Positions 1-5,044 are shown, counted from the first letter of the stretch. The stretch: 6,193 nt of DNA from Leptospira sp. 96542 (GCA_029310945.1 JARJFC010000117.1:1-6193); one strand, 5' to 3'. Notes: generated by a model not told the origin, from the letters alone. Numbers and translations are program-made.

Positions 1-42
1 CGCCCGCTGGTCGACGGCTCAATGGGAGGTTTTCGGGTGAAT

Positions 43-57
43 TGCCCGTTTCGGGCA
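43..57. repeat. Short perfect hairpin
   Basis: TGCCCG (43-48), a three-base loop TTT, then CGGGCA (52-57) form a 6-bp GC-rich stem. No run of T follows on either strand, so it is not a standard intrinsic terminator. It might belong to the end of a gene left of the window. Role unknown. Confidence 0.35.
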
Positions 58-346
58 GTAACCGGGGAAAACTTGGGTGGCCAAGTCTGGCCGCGATCGC
101 TACCACCAGACTCTTCGCCAAAGCGATGGCAGCTCCAGGCTGATCTGAGTCGTTCGCGGCCTAGGGCCTGAGCAACCGCTCCTGCCAAGACCGGCCACTG
201 AGAGCGGGCGGCCTAGCCGGAAATTTAACTGATCGCCTGGCCGAGCACCCCGCGCCACCTTCTTGACTACTTGAACGACCGCTTTAGCGCGGCGCGGCCT
301 GCTCATGTCGACCCATTGCAGCCCTTCACTCCCGGAAGACCGGTCA

Positions 347-373
347 TTCACATCTGTCTCAATCCGATACGAT
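347..373 (+). promoter_or_regulatory. Weak sigma70-type promoter candidate for the ATPase gene
   Basis: TTCACA (347-352) differs from the -35 consensus at one base. TACGAT (368-373) keeps the T, A and final AT of the -10 consensus. The spacer is only 15 bases, shorter than the preferred 17. The predicted transcript would start near 380, about 20 bases before the ATG at 400, leaving a very short leader. This is a sequence match only. Confidence 0.25.
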
Positions 374-399
374 CTGCAAATTTAGTTGATGGATTTCCA

Positions 400-2010
400 A
401 TGACATCGCAGATCAACCTTGCGCTTCTTAGGATCGCAAAGCGCGCAGAACGACAAGACGACGCGACCCTTGCTCGAACTTTCGTTGACTTCGGAGCGGT
501 GGTCGCTGCGCTGTCTTCGGTGGATCACCACATCATCTTCGGCCGACGCGGGACCGGGAAGACGCATCTATTGACTGTCCTACGTAAGGGTCGAGAGCAA
601 GACGGTACGGTCGCGATGCAACTCGACATGCGCAATCTTGGATCGACCGGAGGCGTCTACGCGGATCCATCGATTCCTGTTGCGCAGAGGGCGACCCGGC
701 TCCTTATCGACGTGCTCGCCGCTATTCACGGGCAACTTTTCGAGCAGGCAGTCGCTAATGATGGGCGTGTGGACTTAGGAGTTGCAGGCCCGGCACTTGA
801 TGAATTCTTTGAGGCTCATCGGGCCGTAAAGGTAGTCGGAACGACGACTGTGGAGACTATGGCCGCAGCGGAGAGTTCATACGGCGCAGAAACGAAGGTT
901 GGCGCGACCGTGTCGTTGTCTGCAGCCAATCTTGTCGGCGAGTTCAAGGCAACAGATGGGAGCAAGGAAGCTGTTACTGCGAAAAAGACTGTGACGGGCC
1001 AAGAGATTCTTCGCGTCAATTTCGGAAGCGTTGGGAATGCACTGCGGAGGATCGTGGAGACGCTGCCAAACCGGCGCATGTGGCTTTTGATCGACGAGTG
1101 GAGCGAAGTACCACTAGACCTTCAACCTATGCTTGCGGACCTTTTTCGGCGTGCTGTGCTGCCGATTAAAGGGGTGACGGTCAAGATTGCGGCCATCGAG
1201 CAGCGAAGCCGATTCATGGTCCCGGATGCAGGTGTAGGCCACGTCGGAATCGAGTTGGGCGCAGATGTGTCGACCACTGTGAATCTCGACGACTACATGG
1301 TTTTCGATAATGACGAACAGAAGGCTGTGGCGTTTTTCCGGTCGTTGATCTACAAGCATGCGTGCGCCGAACTAGAAGACGCAAAAGCTACTCCTCCAAA
1401 GGACGAGGTTTCATTGATCTCGGCAGGCTTCACTCAAAGCAATGCGTTCGAAGAAGTGGTCCGAGCCTGTGAAGGCGTGCCGCGAGATGCTATCAACATC
1501 CTTAGCGCTGCTGCCCAGCGGGCGAACGATGCGACGATTTCAATTGGGGACGTGCGAAATGCAGCACAGGGCTGGTATCTCGGCAGCAAGGACGCTGCCG
1601 TGTCGGCACACTACGACGCCAAGCGCCTGCTGACGTGGTTAATCGACAAGGTGATTAAGGAACGGCGCGCAAAGGGTTTCTTGCTTGAGAGCGGCGTGCG
1701 CGACCCATTGATTGACTTTCTTTACGACGAACGCGTACTGCACGTCCTTCGGAAAGGGATCTCCGCAAAGGATCAGCCCGGACGGCGATACAACGTCTAC
1801 GGCATCGATTACGGCTGCTATATCGACTTGATATCTACAGCGCGGGCGCCGCAAGGCGTACTGGATCTCGGTGATGTAACAGCGGACTATTCCGTAACTG
1901 TCCCTCACACGGACCTGAGATCAATCCGGCGCTGCATCCTCGACCTCCCTGAGTTCTATCAAACAGCTTCGACGGCGGCGCATACGCCTGCCGAAGGACG
2001 TCTGAGCTGA
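400..2010 (+). CDS. Stand-alone ORC/CDC6-like AAA ATPase, function unknown
   Basis: A 536-residue protein, probably cytoplasmic; I see no signal peptide or membrane segment. Walker A is GRRGTGKTH at residues 48-56 (K54, T55). Walker B is LLIDEW at 229-234, with D232 and E233 as the likely magnesium-binding and catalytic acids. A beta-strand region at 260-272 (TVKIAAIEQRSRF) could carry sensor 1. GVPRDA at 359-364 resembles the arginine-bearing sensor 2 of ORC1/CDC6 ATPases. Residues 405-480 could form a winged-helix-like tail. About 175 residues lie between Walker A and B, more than in a minimal AAA core, suggesting an insertion near 115-205. Start choice: ATG 400 is preceded by a weak GGA at 391-393 and gives a compact protein whose helix leads into Walker A. 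The frame is open to a TTG at 271, but that extension looks non-coding. The gene stands alone, without an evident nuclease, protease or toxin partner. Such ATPases occur scattered in accessory regions; a defence or DNA-transaction role is inference only. Confidence 0.85.
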   Translation: MTSQINLALLRIAKRAERQDDATLARTFVDFGAVVAALSSVDHHIIFGRRGTGKTHLLTVLRKGREQDGTVAMQLDMRNLGSTGGVYADPSIPVAQRATRLLIDVLAAIHGQLFEQAVANDGRVDLGVAGPALDEFFEAHRAVKVVGTTTVETMAAAESSYGAETKVGATVSLSAANLVGEFKATDGSKEAVTAKKTVTGQEILRVNFGSVGNALRRIVETLPNRRMWLLIDEWSEVPLDLQPMLADLFRRAVLPIKGVTVKIAAIEQRSRFMVPDAGVGHVGIELGADVSTTVNLDDYMVFDNDEQKAVAFFRSLIYKHACAELEDAKATPPKDEVSLISAGFTQSNAFEEVVRACEGVPRDAINILSAAAQRANDATISIGDVRNAAQGWYLGSKDAAVSAHYDAKRLLTWLIDKVIKERRAKGFLLESGVRDPLIDFLYDERVLHVLRKGISAKDQPGRRYNVYGIDYGCYIDLISTARAPQGVLDLGDVTADYSVTVPHTDLRSIRRCILDLPEFYQTASTAAHTPAEGRLS

Positions 2011-2016
2011 GGACTA

Positions 2017-2030
2017 GGCGATTAATCGCC
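2017..2030. repeat. 14-bp perfect palindrome after the ATPase stop
   Basis: GGCGATTAATCGCC reads the same on both strands and lies 6 bases after the ATPase stop codon. With no loop and no downstream T tract it is a poor intrinsic terminator. It could be a protein-binding dyad or a weak transcript-end structure. Confidence 0.45.
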
Positions 2031-2065
2031 GGATGTCTGCTTTCAGGATGTTTAACGTATGTCGC

Positions 2066-2183
2066 CTTCTGGCCGACAGTGTGATTTCGACACTGTGCCC
2101 TGAAGCTGTCTTTGAGTAAACTGGTTTTCGCACTGAACGAGAGTCATCGCAAATTCTTGCCAATTGGCGATCTCGGCCAGAAG
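2066..2183. repeat. Inverted repeat pair CTTCTGGCCGA / TCGGCCAGAAG
   Basis: CTTCTGGCCGA at 2066-2076 is perfectly complementary to TCGGCCAGAAG at 2173-2183. The match extends imperfectly outward: TGTC before the left arm pairs with GACA after the right arm, with a one-base offset. Just to the left, TGTCTGCTTTCAGG (about 2034-2047) looks like a third, diverged copy of the same motif. The arms enclose about 96 bp. This could be a degraded small repeat element; I cannot assign a family. Confidence 0.4.
2076..2096. repeat. Hairpin ACAGTGT / ACACTGT
   Basis: ACAGTGT (2076-2082) and ACACTGT (2090-2096) pair perfectly across a seven-base loop. No T tract follows, so it may act as an RNA structure or a dyad operator rather than a terminator. 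Its left arm touches the left arm of the larger inverted repeat. Confidence 0.4.
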
Positions 2184-2319
2184 CGGACACCGACTCGGAG
2201 CCCGGAAGCGGTCGCTCCGAACATCAACTACGAACTGACGAAACTGCGGGCGGTGGCGGTGGTGTTATTTCGCGCGTTTCTGGATTTCACGGTTTTTACT
2301 AGCCCGGCGCTTAGCTATA

Positions 2320-2347
2320 TTGGCAGAAATTCTTTAAACTAAATAAT
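2320..2347 (+). promoter_or_regulatory. Probable cassette (Pc-like) promoter
   Basis: TTGGCA (2320-2325) and AATAAT (2342-2347) each match the sigma70 -35 and -10 consensus at five of six bases, with a 16-base spacer. The predicted start near 2354 lies just before the strong Shine-Dalgarno at 2363. A second, overlapping candidate sits upstream: TTTTAC (2294-2299), 16 bases, TATATT (2316-2321). Position and orientation are those expected of a promoter driving integron cassettes. Assignment is by sequence match and context. Confidence 0.55.
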
Positions 2348-2362
2348 CACTTAGCTTGTAGC

Positions 2363-2370
2363 AAGGGAGG
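2363..2370 (+). promoter_or_regulatory. Strong Shine-Dalgarno of the leader ORF
   Basis: AAGGGAGG lies 7 bases before ATG 2378. It is the only strong ribosome binding site in the array region. It is too far (21 bases) from the in-frame ATG at 2392 to serve the SUKH-like gene directly, and neither cassette gene has one of its own. Confidence 0.6.
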
Positions 2371-2374
2371 CTCA

Positions 2375-2430
2375 GTGATGAACATGCATCCATGTTATTC
2401 CGCACTTTTGCGGTCTATATCACGTTAGAA
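2375..2430 (+). other. attI-like primary cassette insertion site
   Basis: The core GTTAGAA (2424-2430) marks the left boundary of the first cassette; the expected crossover is between G2424 and T2425. Upstream are a second GTTA (2394-2397), a small hairpin CCGCA/TGCGG (2400-2404 and 2409-2413) and a perfect hairpin AACATG/CATGTT (2381-2386 and 2391-2396). An attC here is unlikely because I find no L''/L' arms pairing across this stretch. attI1 has, from memory, a comparable arrangement: an upstream GTTA-type weak site about 30 bases before the core and a small dyad between them. The integrase gene normally next to attI is not seen. Alternatives are a diverged attC of a lost cassette or a secondary integration site. 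Confidence 0.5.
2378..2428 (+). CDS. 16-codon leader ORF ending inside the attI-like core site
   Basis: ATG 2378 follows the strong Shine-Dalgarno and encodes 16 residues (MNMHPCYSALLRSISR), then TAG at 2426-2428. That TAG is part of the GTTAGAA recombination core at 2424-2430. Nine bases after the end of the core's TAG-containing GTTAG, at 2437, the SUKH-like gene begins with no ribosome binding site of its own, so ribosomes finishing here could reinitiate there. The class 1 integron attI1 site has the same layout: a short ORF (ORF-11) with a Shine-Dalgarno, ending at TAG in its GTTAG core and boosting translation of the first cassette. The peptide itself probably has no function. Translation is inferred, not shown. 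Confidence 0.5.
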   Translation: MNMHPCYSALLRSISR

Positions 2431-2820
2431 CGCACGATGTCCGACGCTCCGCGGTGCCTTGTTGAGTATCACCAGTCCGGTAAGCCTCTTGTGTGTGAGC
2501 TTGAGGCCAATCCCTATTGCTGCGAGTTCTGGGCACTTGAAGATTTGGAGCAATTCAACCGCGAGTATCAGGTTCCCGAGTACGCGGCTGGTTTCCTTGG
2601 CTTTGCCACCAGTGGCGGAGGTGAAATGTTTGCCATCTCCCCCACGGGTTCCATCGTTTGTCTGCCCTTCATTGGCATGGAGCCAGCGGCCGCGGTGGAA
2701 GTTGCTCCGAACTGGCAATCCTTCGAGCTAGGGCTGCGAAATGTGCTCTAACAATTCCATCGACACGAACGTCCTCTCGGCGGGCTGTCGCCCGCCTACC
2801 GTCCGCCGGTCATTTCTACG
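2425..2820 (+). mobile_element. Integron gene cassette 1 (SUKH-like gene plus attC)
   Basis: A 396-bp unit from TTAGAA (2425) to the G before TTATGC (2820). It contains one gene filling almost the whole cassette and one attC. Its boundaries agree with cassette chemistry: the core at its start (GTTAGAA) is complementary, with one mismatch, to the attC left end CTCTAAC at 2746-2752, as expected because these two ends come from one attC in the free circle. Recombination would need an IntI supplied from elsewhere. Confidence 0.8.
2437..2751 (+). CDS. Short SMI1/KNR4 (SUKH)-family-like cassette protein
   Basis: A 104-residue protein, probably cytoplasmic. Residues 45-95 look like the C-terminal half of the SMI1/KNR4 fold: a VPEYAAGFLGFATSGGGEMFAI stretch (positions 46-67, key features the aromatic FLGF and the GGGE turn at 60-63), then GSIVCLPFIGM (71-81) and a terminal sheet/helix region to NWQSFELGL. 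The family includes many bacterial immunity proteins against polymorphic toxins. Most SUKH proteins are longer (about 130-180 residues), and the usual N-terminal part is not obvious here. Start: ATG 2437 lies inside the cassette. The frame is open to ATG 2392, but that lies outside the cassette and 21 bases from the Shine-Dalgarno. No own ribosome binding site is seen; translation probably depends on the leader ORF. The TAA stop is inside the attC left end. Function as an orphan immunity protein is inference. Confidence 0.75.
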   Translation: MSDAPRCLVEYHQSGKPLVCELEANPYCCEFWALEDLEQFNREYQVPEYAAGFLGFATSGGGEMFAISPTGSIVCLPFIGMEPAAAVEVAPNWQSFELGLRNVL

Positions 2821-2826
2821 TTATGC
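2746..2826 (+). other. attC site of cassette 1
   Basis: An 81-bp site. The left core is CTCTAAC (2746-2752) and the right core GTTATGC (2820-2826), the same right core found in Vibrio cholerae repeats. The centre is a perfect hairpin GGCGGGC-TGTC-GCCCGCC (2779-2785, 2790-2796). The arms between core and hairpin (around 2758-2771 and 2799-2815) pair only imperfectly, with unpaired bases, as is usual in folded single-stranded attC. The cassette gene stop overlaps the left core. Confidence 0.8.
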
Positions 2827-3284
2827 AGCTTGAAACCCAACCCTTCGACGCGTCGACGACCATTGACCACGGATCGGACATCGCGGAAGTTCATTTCGTG
2901 GGCGGGCATCTCGAGGTAGTGGTTGCATCCTCGTCCATAGGCGAGGGGCGCTTCAAAGGCTTACGAATCACATTTCCAAAGGCTTCCGGCTTTCGGATGC
3001 TCGATGAAGGTGATCTCGCAAGGTACTGGGCTTCGCCGGGCTTTCGACCCGGGCATCATGTCCTATCCGTTGTCAGTGGTGGCTGGCGCGCGGAAGAGTC
3101 TACTCTGCAAGGCTTCGCACGCAATGAGGGTGACGAATGGTTGATAGTCACGGGCAACCGTTGCCTCAGCGTTGTTTCTTCAAATGCACCGCAAGTCTTG
3201 CAGGGTGAGTTCGATGACGCCGCATAACCTTTTGGTCAAGCGGATCTGCGCCAGCTATGCTGGCTGGCCCGCTTAACGCGCACG
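2821..3284 (+). mobile_element. Integron gene cassette 2 (unknown gene plus attC)
   Basis: A 464-bp unit from TTATGC (2821) to the G at 3284. The core at its start, GTTATGC, is perfectly complementary to its attC left end GCATAAC (3222-3228), the signature of a genuine cassette with undamaged ends. One gene occupies it from base 3 of the cassette to the attC, leaving essentially no leader. Confidence 0.85.
2823..3227 (+). CDS. Hypothetical cassette protein, family not recognised
   Basis: A 134-residue, acidic, probably cytoplasmic protein without signal peptide or membrane segment. Visible features: a beta-rich N-terminal half (IAEVHFVGGHLEVVVA at about 19-34), then RITFPKASGFRMLDEGDL (48-65) and ARYWASPGF. 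A central VVSGGW (82-87) is followed by an acidic EE, and a late EWLIVTGNRCLSVVS strand pair lies at about 105-119. Size, acidity and all-beta look resemble small cassette-borne immunity or binding proteins, but I cannot assign a family. ATG 2823 is inside the GTTATGC core, so the start codon is part of the recombination site. No Shine-Dalgarno lies upstream; expression would rely on coupling or read-through from cassette 1. A frame extension to 2658 overlaps the previous gene and attC and is not credible. The TAA stop is inside the attC left core. Confidence 0.75.
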   Translation: MQLETQPFDASTTIDHGSDIAEVHFVGGHLEVVVASSSIGEGRFKGLRITFPKASGFRMLDEGDLARYWASPGFRPGHHVLSVVSGGWRAEESTLQGFARNEGDEWLIVTGNRCLSVVSSNAPQVLQGEFDDAA

Positions 3285-3290
3285 TTGACG
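3222..3290 (+). other. attC site of cassette 2 (last in the array)
   Basis: A 69-bp site with textbook structure. Left core GCATAAC (3222-3228). L'' TCAAGCGG (3236-3243) pairs with L' CCGCTTAA (3269-3276) with one mismatch. The central hairpin is GCCAGC-TAT-GCTGGC (3250-3255, 3259-3264). The right core begins at G3284 and reads GTTGACG, which departs from the usual GTTRRRY; that base pattern comes from whatever flanks the array rather than from this cassette. Confidence 0.85.
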
Positions 3291-3442
3291 TGCGGCTCTT
3301 CCTGGTACTGAGCGACCGCTATGTAGCCGCAACCGGAGGCTCAGAGCTCCAAAGTGACAGACGGCAATCGCTGCACAACAGCCGTCCACCCCCATGTTCC
3401 AGATCATCGTGCGCATCATTGGCGTGTATGCGCAGGTTGAAA
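3291..3442. other. Spacer between the cassette array and the reductase gene
   Basis: These 152 bases separate the last attC from the convergent reductase gene. TGCGGCT (3291-3297) and AGCCGCA (3325-3331) form a 7-bp inverted repeat across 27 bases. ACGG(C) near 3361 and GCCGT near 3381 form another weak dyad. Neither has a T tract in the reductase direction, so I see no convincing terminator. A 25-codon plus-strand frame (3394-3471) overlaps the reductase end and is not credible as a gene. No further attC is visible. Confidence 0.45.
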
Positions 3443-4837
3443 TCAGGGACCGATGCGCTCGCCATGCTTGATGCGGTAACTTGGGCGGTACATGGTGACC
3501 AGTTCCTCTGTCGCCGTGGGATGAACGGCCATGGTGCGATCGAAATCTTCTTTCCTTGCACCAGCCTTCAGCGAGACTCCAAGTAGCTGCACCAACTCGC
3601 CGGCACCGTGTCCGAGAATATGCGCGCCAAGAACTTTGCGGCTCACGGCATCGACGACGAGCTTCATGATCATCTTTTCCGCGCGACCAGAGATCGTCGC
3701 TTTCATCGGTCGAAATTCGGTGCGGTAGATTTCCAGTTCCGAATACTGCCTGACAGCCTCTTCTTCAGATAACCCCACCGTCCCGATTTCCGGTTGAGAG
3801 AAAACGGCTGTCGGGATCAGTTCATGGTCTGGTGCAGTCGGATTGTTCTTGTACTCGGTCTCGATGAAGCACATGGCCTCATGGATCGCGACCGGCGTCA
3901 GCTGCACTCGGTTCGTGACGTCCCCCAGCGCGTAGATATGAGGCACATTGGTACGGGAATACTTGTCCACGATGATCGCGTGCCGTTCGTCCGTCTTGAC
4001 GCCGGCGGCTTCCAGTCCGAGGCCCTGCGTGTTGGGAGAACGACCAAGCGCAAGCATGACGGCATCGACAGCAATGGAGTCGCCGTTCATGGTCTTCGCC
4101 ACGAGGCCGTGATCGGCGGCTTTCACGACGCTCTCGATGACATCGCTCAACACGACGCGTATGCCTTTGTCCACCATGGCCTTGTGCAGCCCCTGGCGCA
4201 TGTCGTGATCGAAGCGCGACAGGATCTCCTTGCCACGGTAGATCAGCGTCACTTCCACGCCGAGCCCATGAAAGATGTTGGCGAATTCAACCGCGATGTA
4301 CCCGCCACCCGCGATCAGGATGGAACGCGGTAGCTCGGGAAGGTCGAAGGCTTCGTTGGAGGTGATGCACAGCTCATGGCCGGGAAGCGCAGCATGGAGA
4401 TTCGCTGAGGCGCCCGTGGCGATCACGATCTTTTCCGCGGTGACGGTCTTGCCGGAGCTGAGCAAGCGGATGGTGTGCGCGTCAACCAGCTGTGCGCGGC
4501 TTTCGATGATTTCCGCACCGTTGGTTTCAAGACCCCGGCGGTAGAGTCCCTCCAACCGCGTGATTTCCTTGTTCTTGGCGGCAATCAGCCTGTTCCAGTC
4601 AAACGTGGCGATGCCGACGTCCCATCCGTAACCCACCGCATCCTCGAAATCCTCGCGATATTGCGAGGCGTAAACAAAAAGCTTCTTTGGAACACAACCT
4701 CGGATGACGCAGGTTCCGCCGAATCGGTACTCCTCGGCAATCGCAACCCGCTTACCAAGCGAAGCAGCGAGGCGCCCTGCCCTCACTCCGCCCGAGCCAC
4801 CTCCGATGACGAATAAATCATGGTCATAAGCGCTCAT
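3443..4837 (-). CDS. gor: Glutathione-disulfide reductase
   Basis: A 464-residue cytoplasmic flavoenzyme that reduces glutathione disulfide to two glutathiones with NADPH, maintaining the cell's thiol redox state. Order of features: FAD-binding GGGSGG (12-17); redox-active disulfide GTCVIRGCVPKK with C43 and C48; second FAD motif IVIATGA (137-143); NADPH Rossmann motif AGGGYIAVEFA (176-186), with R201 after the second strand favouring NADPH; FAD motif ALGDVT (303-308); C-terminal dimerisation domain with the catalytic pair H439 and E444 in HPTATEE. Length and all catalytic residues are intact. Start: ATG 4837 has a good Shine-Dalgarno and begins directly before the FAD-binding strand. The open frame continues to 4972 but adds 45 residues unlike the family. 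It faces the cassette array and does not share a transcript with it. The next gene upstream, an oxidoreductase on the same strand, is broken. Related flavoproteins (mycothione or trypanothione reductases) are less likely. Confidence 0.95.
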   Translation of the reverse strand: MSAYDHDLFVIGGGSGGVRAGRLAASLGKRVAIAEEYRFGGTCVIRGCVPKKLFVYASQYREDFEDAVGYGWDVGIATFDWNRLIAAKNKEITRLEGLYRRGLETNGAEIIESRAQLVDAHTIRLLSSGKTVTAEKIVIATGASANLHAALPGHELCITSNEAFDLPELPRSILIAGGGYIAVEFANIFHGLGVEVTLIYRGKEILSRFDHDMRQGLHKAMVDKGIRVVLSDVIESVVKAADHGLVAKTMNGDSIAVDAVMLALGRSPNTQGLGLEAAGVKTDERHAIIVDKYSRTNVPHIYALGDVTNRVQLTPVAIHEAMCFIETEYKNNPTAPDHELIPTAVFSQPEIGTVGLSEEEAVRQYSELEIYRTEFRPMKATISGRAEKMIMKLVVDAVSRKVLGAHILGHGAGELVQLLGVSLKAGARKEDFDRTMAVHPTATEELVTMYRPSYRIKHGERIGP

Positions 4838-4844
4838 TGAATTT

Positions 4845-4849
4845 TCCTT
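4845..4849 (-). promoter_or_regulatory. Ribosome binding site that fixes the reductase start
   Basis: On the minus strand AAGGA lies 7 bases before ATG 4837. It supports this start over the upstream codons of the open frame that extends to 4972. I could not pick a convincing -35/-10 pair upstream. Confidence 0.75.
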
Positions 4850-4860
4850 TTGGTTTGCAC

Positions 4861-4928
4861 TGTTCAATTCCGCCGAAATCGCCCCACTTGGAACAGTAAT
4901 TTCCATCCAAAGTAGCCCCACGTGGACC
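4861..4928. repeat. Direct repeat, possible insertion-sequence end
   Basis: GCCCCACTTGGAAC (4881-4894) recurs as GCCCCACGTGGACC (4915-4928), 11 of 14 bases identical, at a 34-base interval. The stretch opens with TGTTCAATTCCGCCG at 4861. IS21-family ends begin with TG and carry repeated transposase-binding motifs, so this could be one terminus of a deleted copy. No istA or istB coding sequence is present, and I recognise the pattern only loosely. If real, it sits 23 bases upstream of the reductase start and may have altered its promoter. Confidence 0.3.
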
Positions 4929-4931
4929 ATA

Positions 4932-4956
4932 CCCTCCGAGCTTTGAACGCGGAGGG
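4932..4956. repeat. Hairpin CCCTCCG / CGGAGGG
   Basis: CCCTCCG (4932-4938) and CGGAGGG (4950-4956) pair perfectly across 11 bases. It lies between the broken oxidoreductase and the reductase, in position to end minus-strand transcription of the former. No T tract follows on that strand, so terminator activity is uncertain. Confidence 0.35.
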
Positions 4957-5044
4957 AAATCTGGAGTGCCACCTGGTTAGCGATCGAGGCAATACATCTC
5001 GGAAACTGCGGCGCAATCTAAAGCAGGCCTGTACATCCTGTCCA

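Larger units (their letters stand above)
1..399. other. Upstream region without a convincing gene
   Basis: I find no persuasive coding region here. Plus frame 1 stays open from the window edge to a stop near position 169, but its translation has no recognisable motif and an unremarkable composition. A minus-strand open frame (about 100-351) is also featureless. Visible structure is a small perfect hairpin at 43-57 and a weak promoter candidate at 347-373 ahead of the ATPase gene. The ATPase frame stays open upstream to a TTG at 271, but those 43 extra codons look like read-through of non-coding sequence. Confidence 0.5.
2011..2319. other. Non-coding, inverted-repeat-rich spacer
   Basis: This is the 309-bp gap between the ATPase stop and the promoter of the cassette array. 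A plus-strand frame from a TTG at 2112 to 2342 (76 codons) has no recognisable domain, no good ribosome binding site and runs through promoter sequence, so I do not call it a gene. In integrons the integrase gene would normally start about here on the minus strand. I checked minus-strand frames across 2221-2340 and saw no tyrosine-recombinase N-terminus; all hit stops quickly. The stretch holds a palindrome (2017-2030), a hairpin (2076-2096) and a longer inverted repeat (2066-2183). Confidence 0.55.

Noticed and set aside
271..399. 43-codon N-terminal extension of the ATPase from TTG 271
   Set aside because: Proline- and arginine-rich, no ribosome binding site, and the compact ATPase fold begins well after ATG 400.
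2112..2342. 76-codon plus-strand frame starting at TTG
   Set aside because: No ribosome binding site, no recognisable domain, runs through the promoter region and ends just before the leader ORF; composition looks non-coding.
2340..2430. attC of a preceding cassette ending at GTTAGAA
   Set aside because: I could not find a matching left core or pairing L''/L' arms; the promoter and leader ORF fit an attI-like site better.
2392..2436. Upstream ATG of the SUKH-like gene at 2392
   Set aside because: It lies outside the cassette and 21 bases from the Shine-Dalgarno, so it could not travel with the gene; the internal ATG 2437 fits cassette structure better.
3394..3471. 25-codon plus-strand frame beginning MFQIIVRIIGVYA
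   Set aside because: Overlaps the end of the reductase gene, has no ribosome binding site, and is too short to support on sequence alone.
3794..4333. 179-codon plus-strand frame
   Set aside because: Lies wholly antisense within the intact glutathione reductase gene and has no protein-like features.
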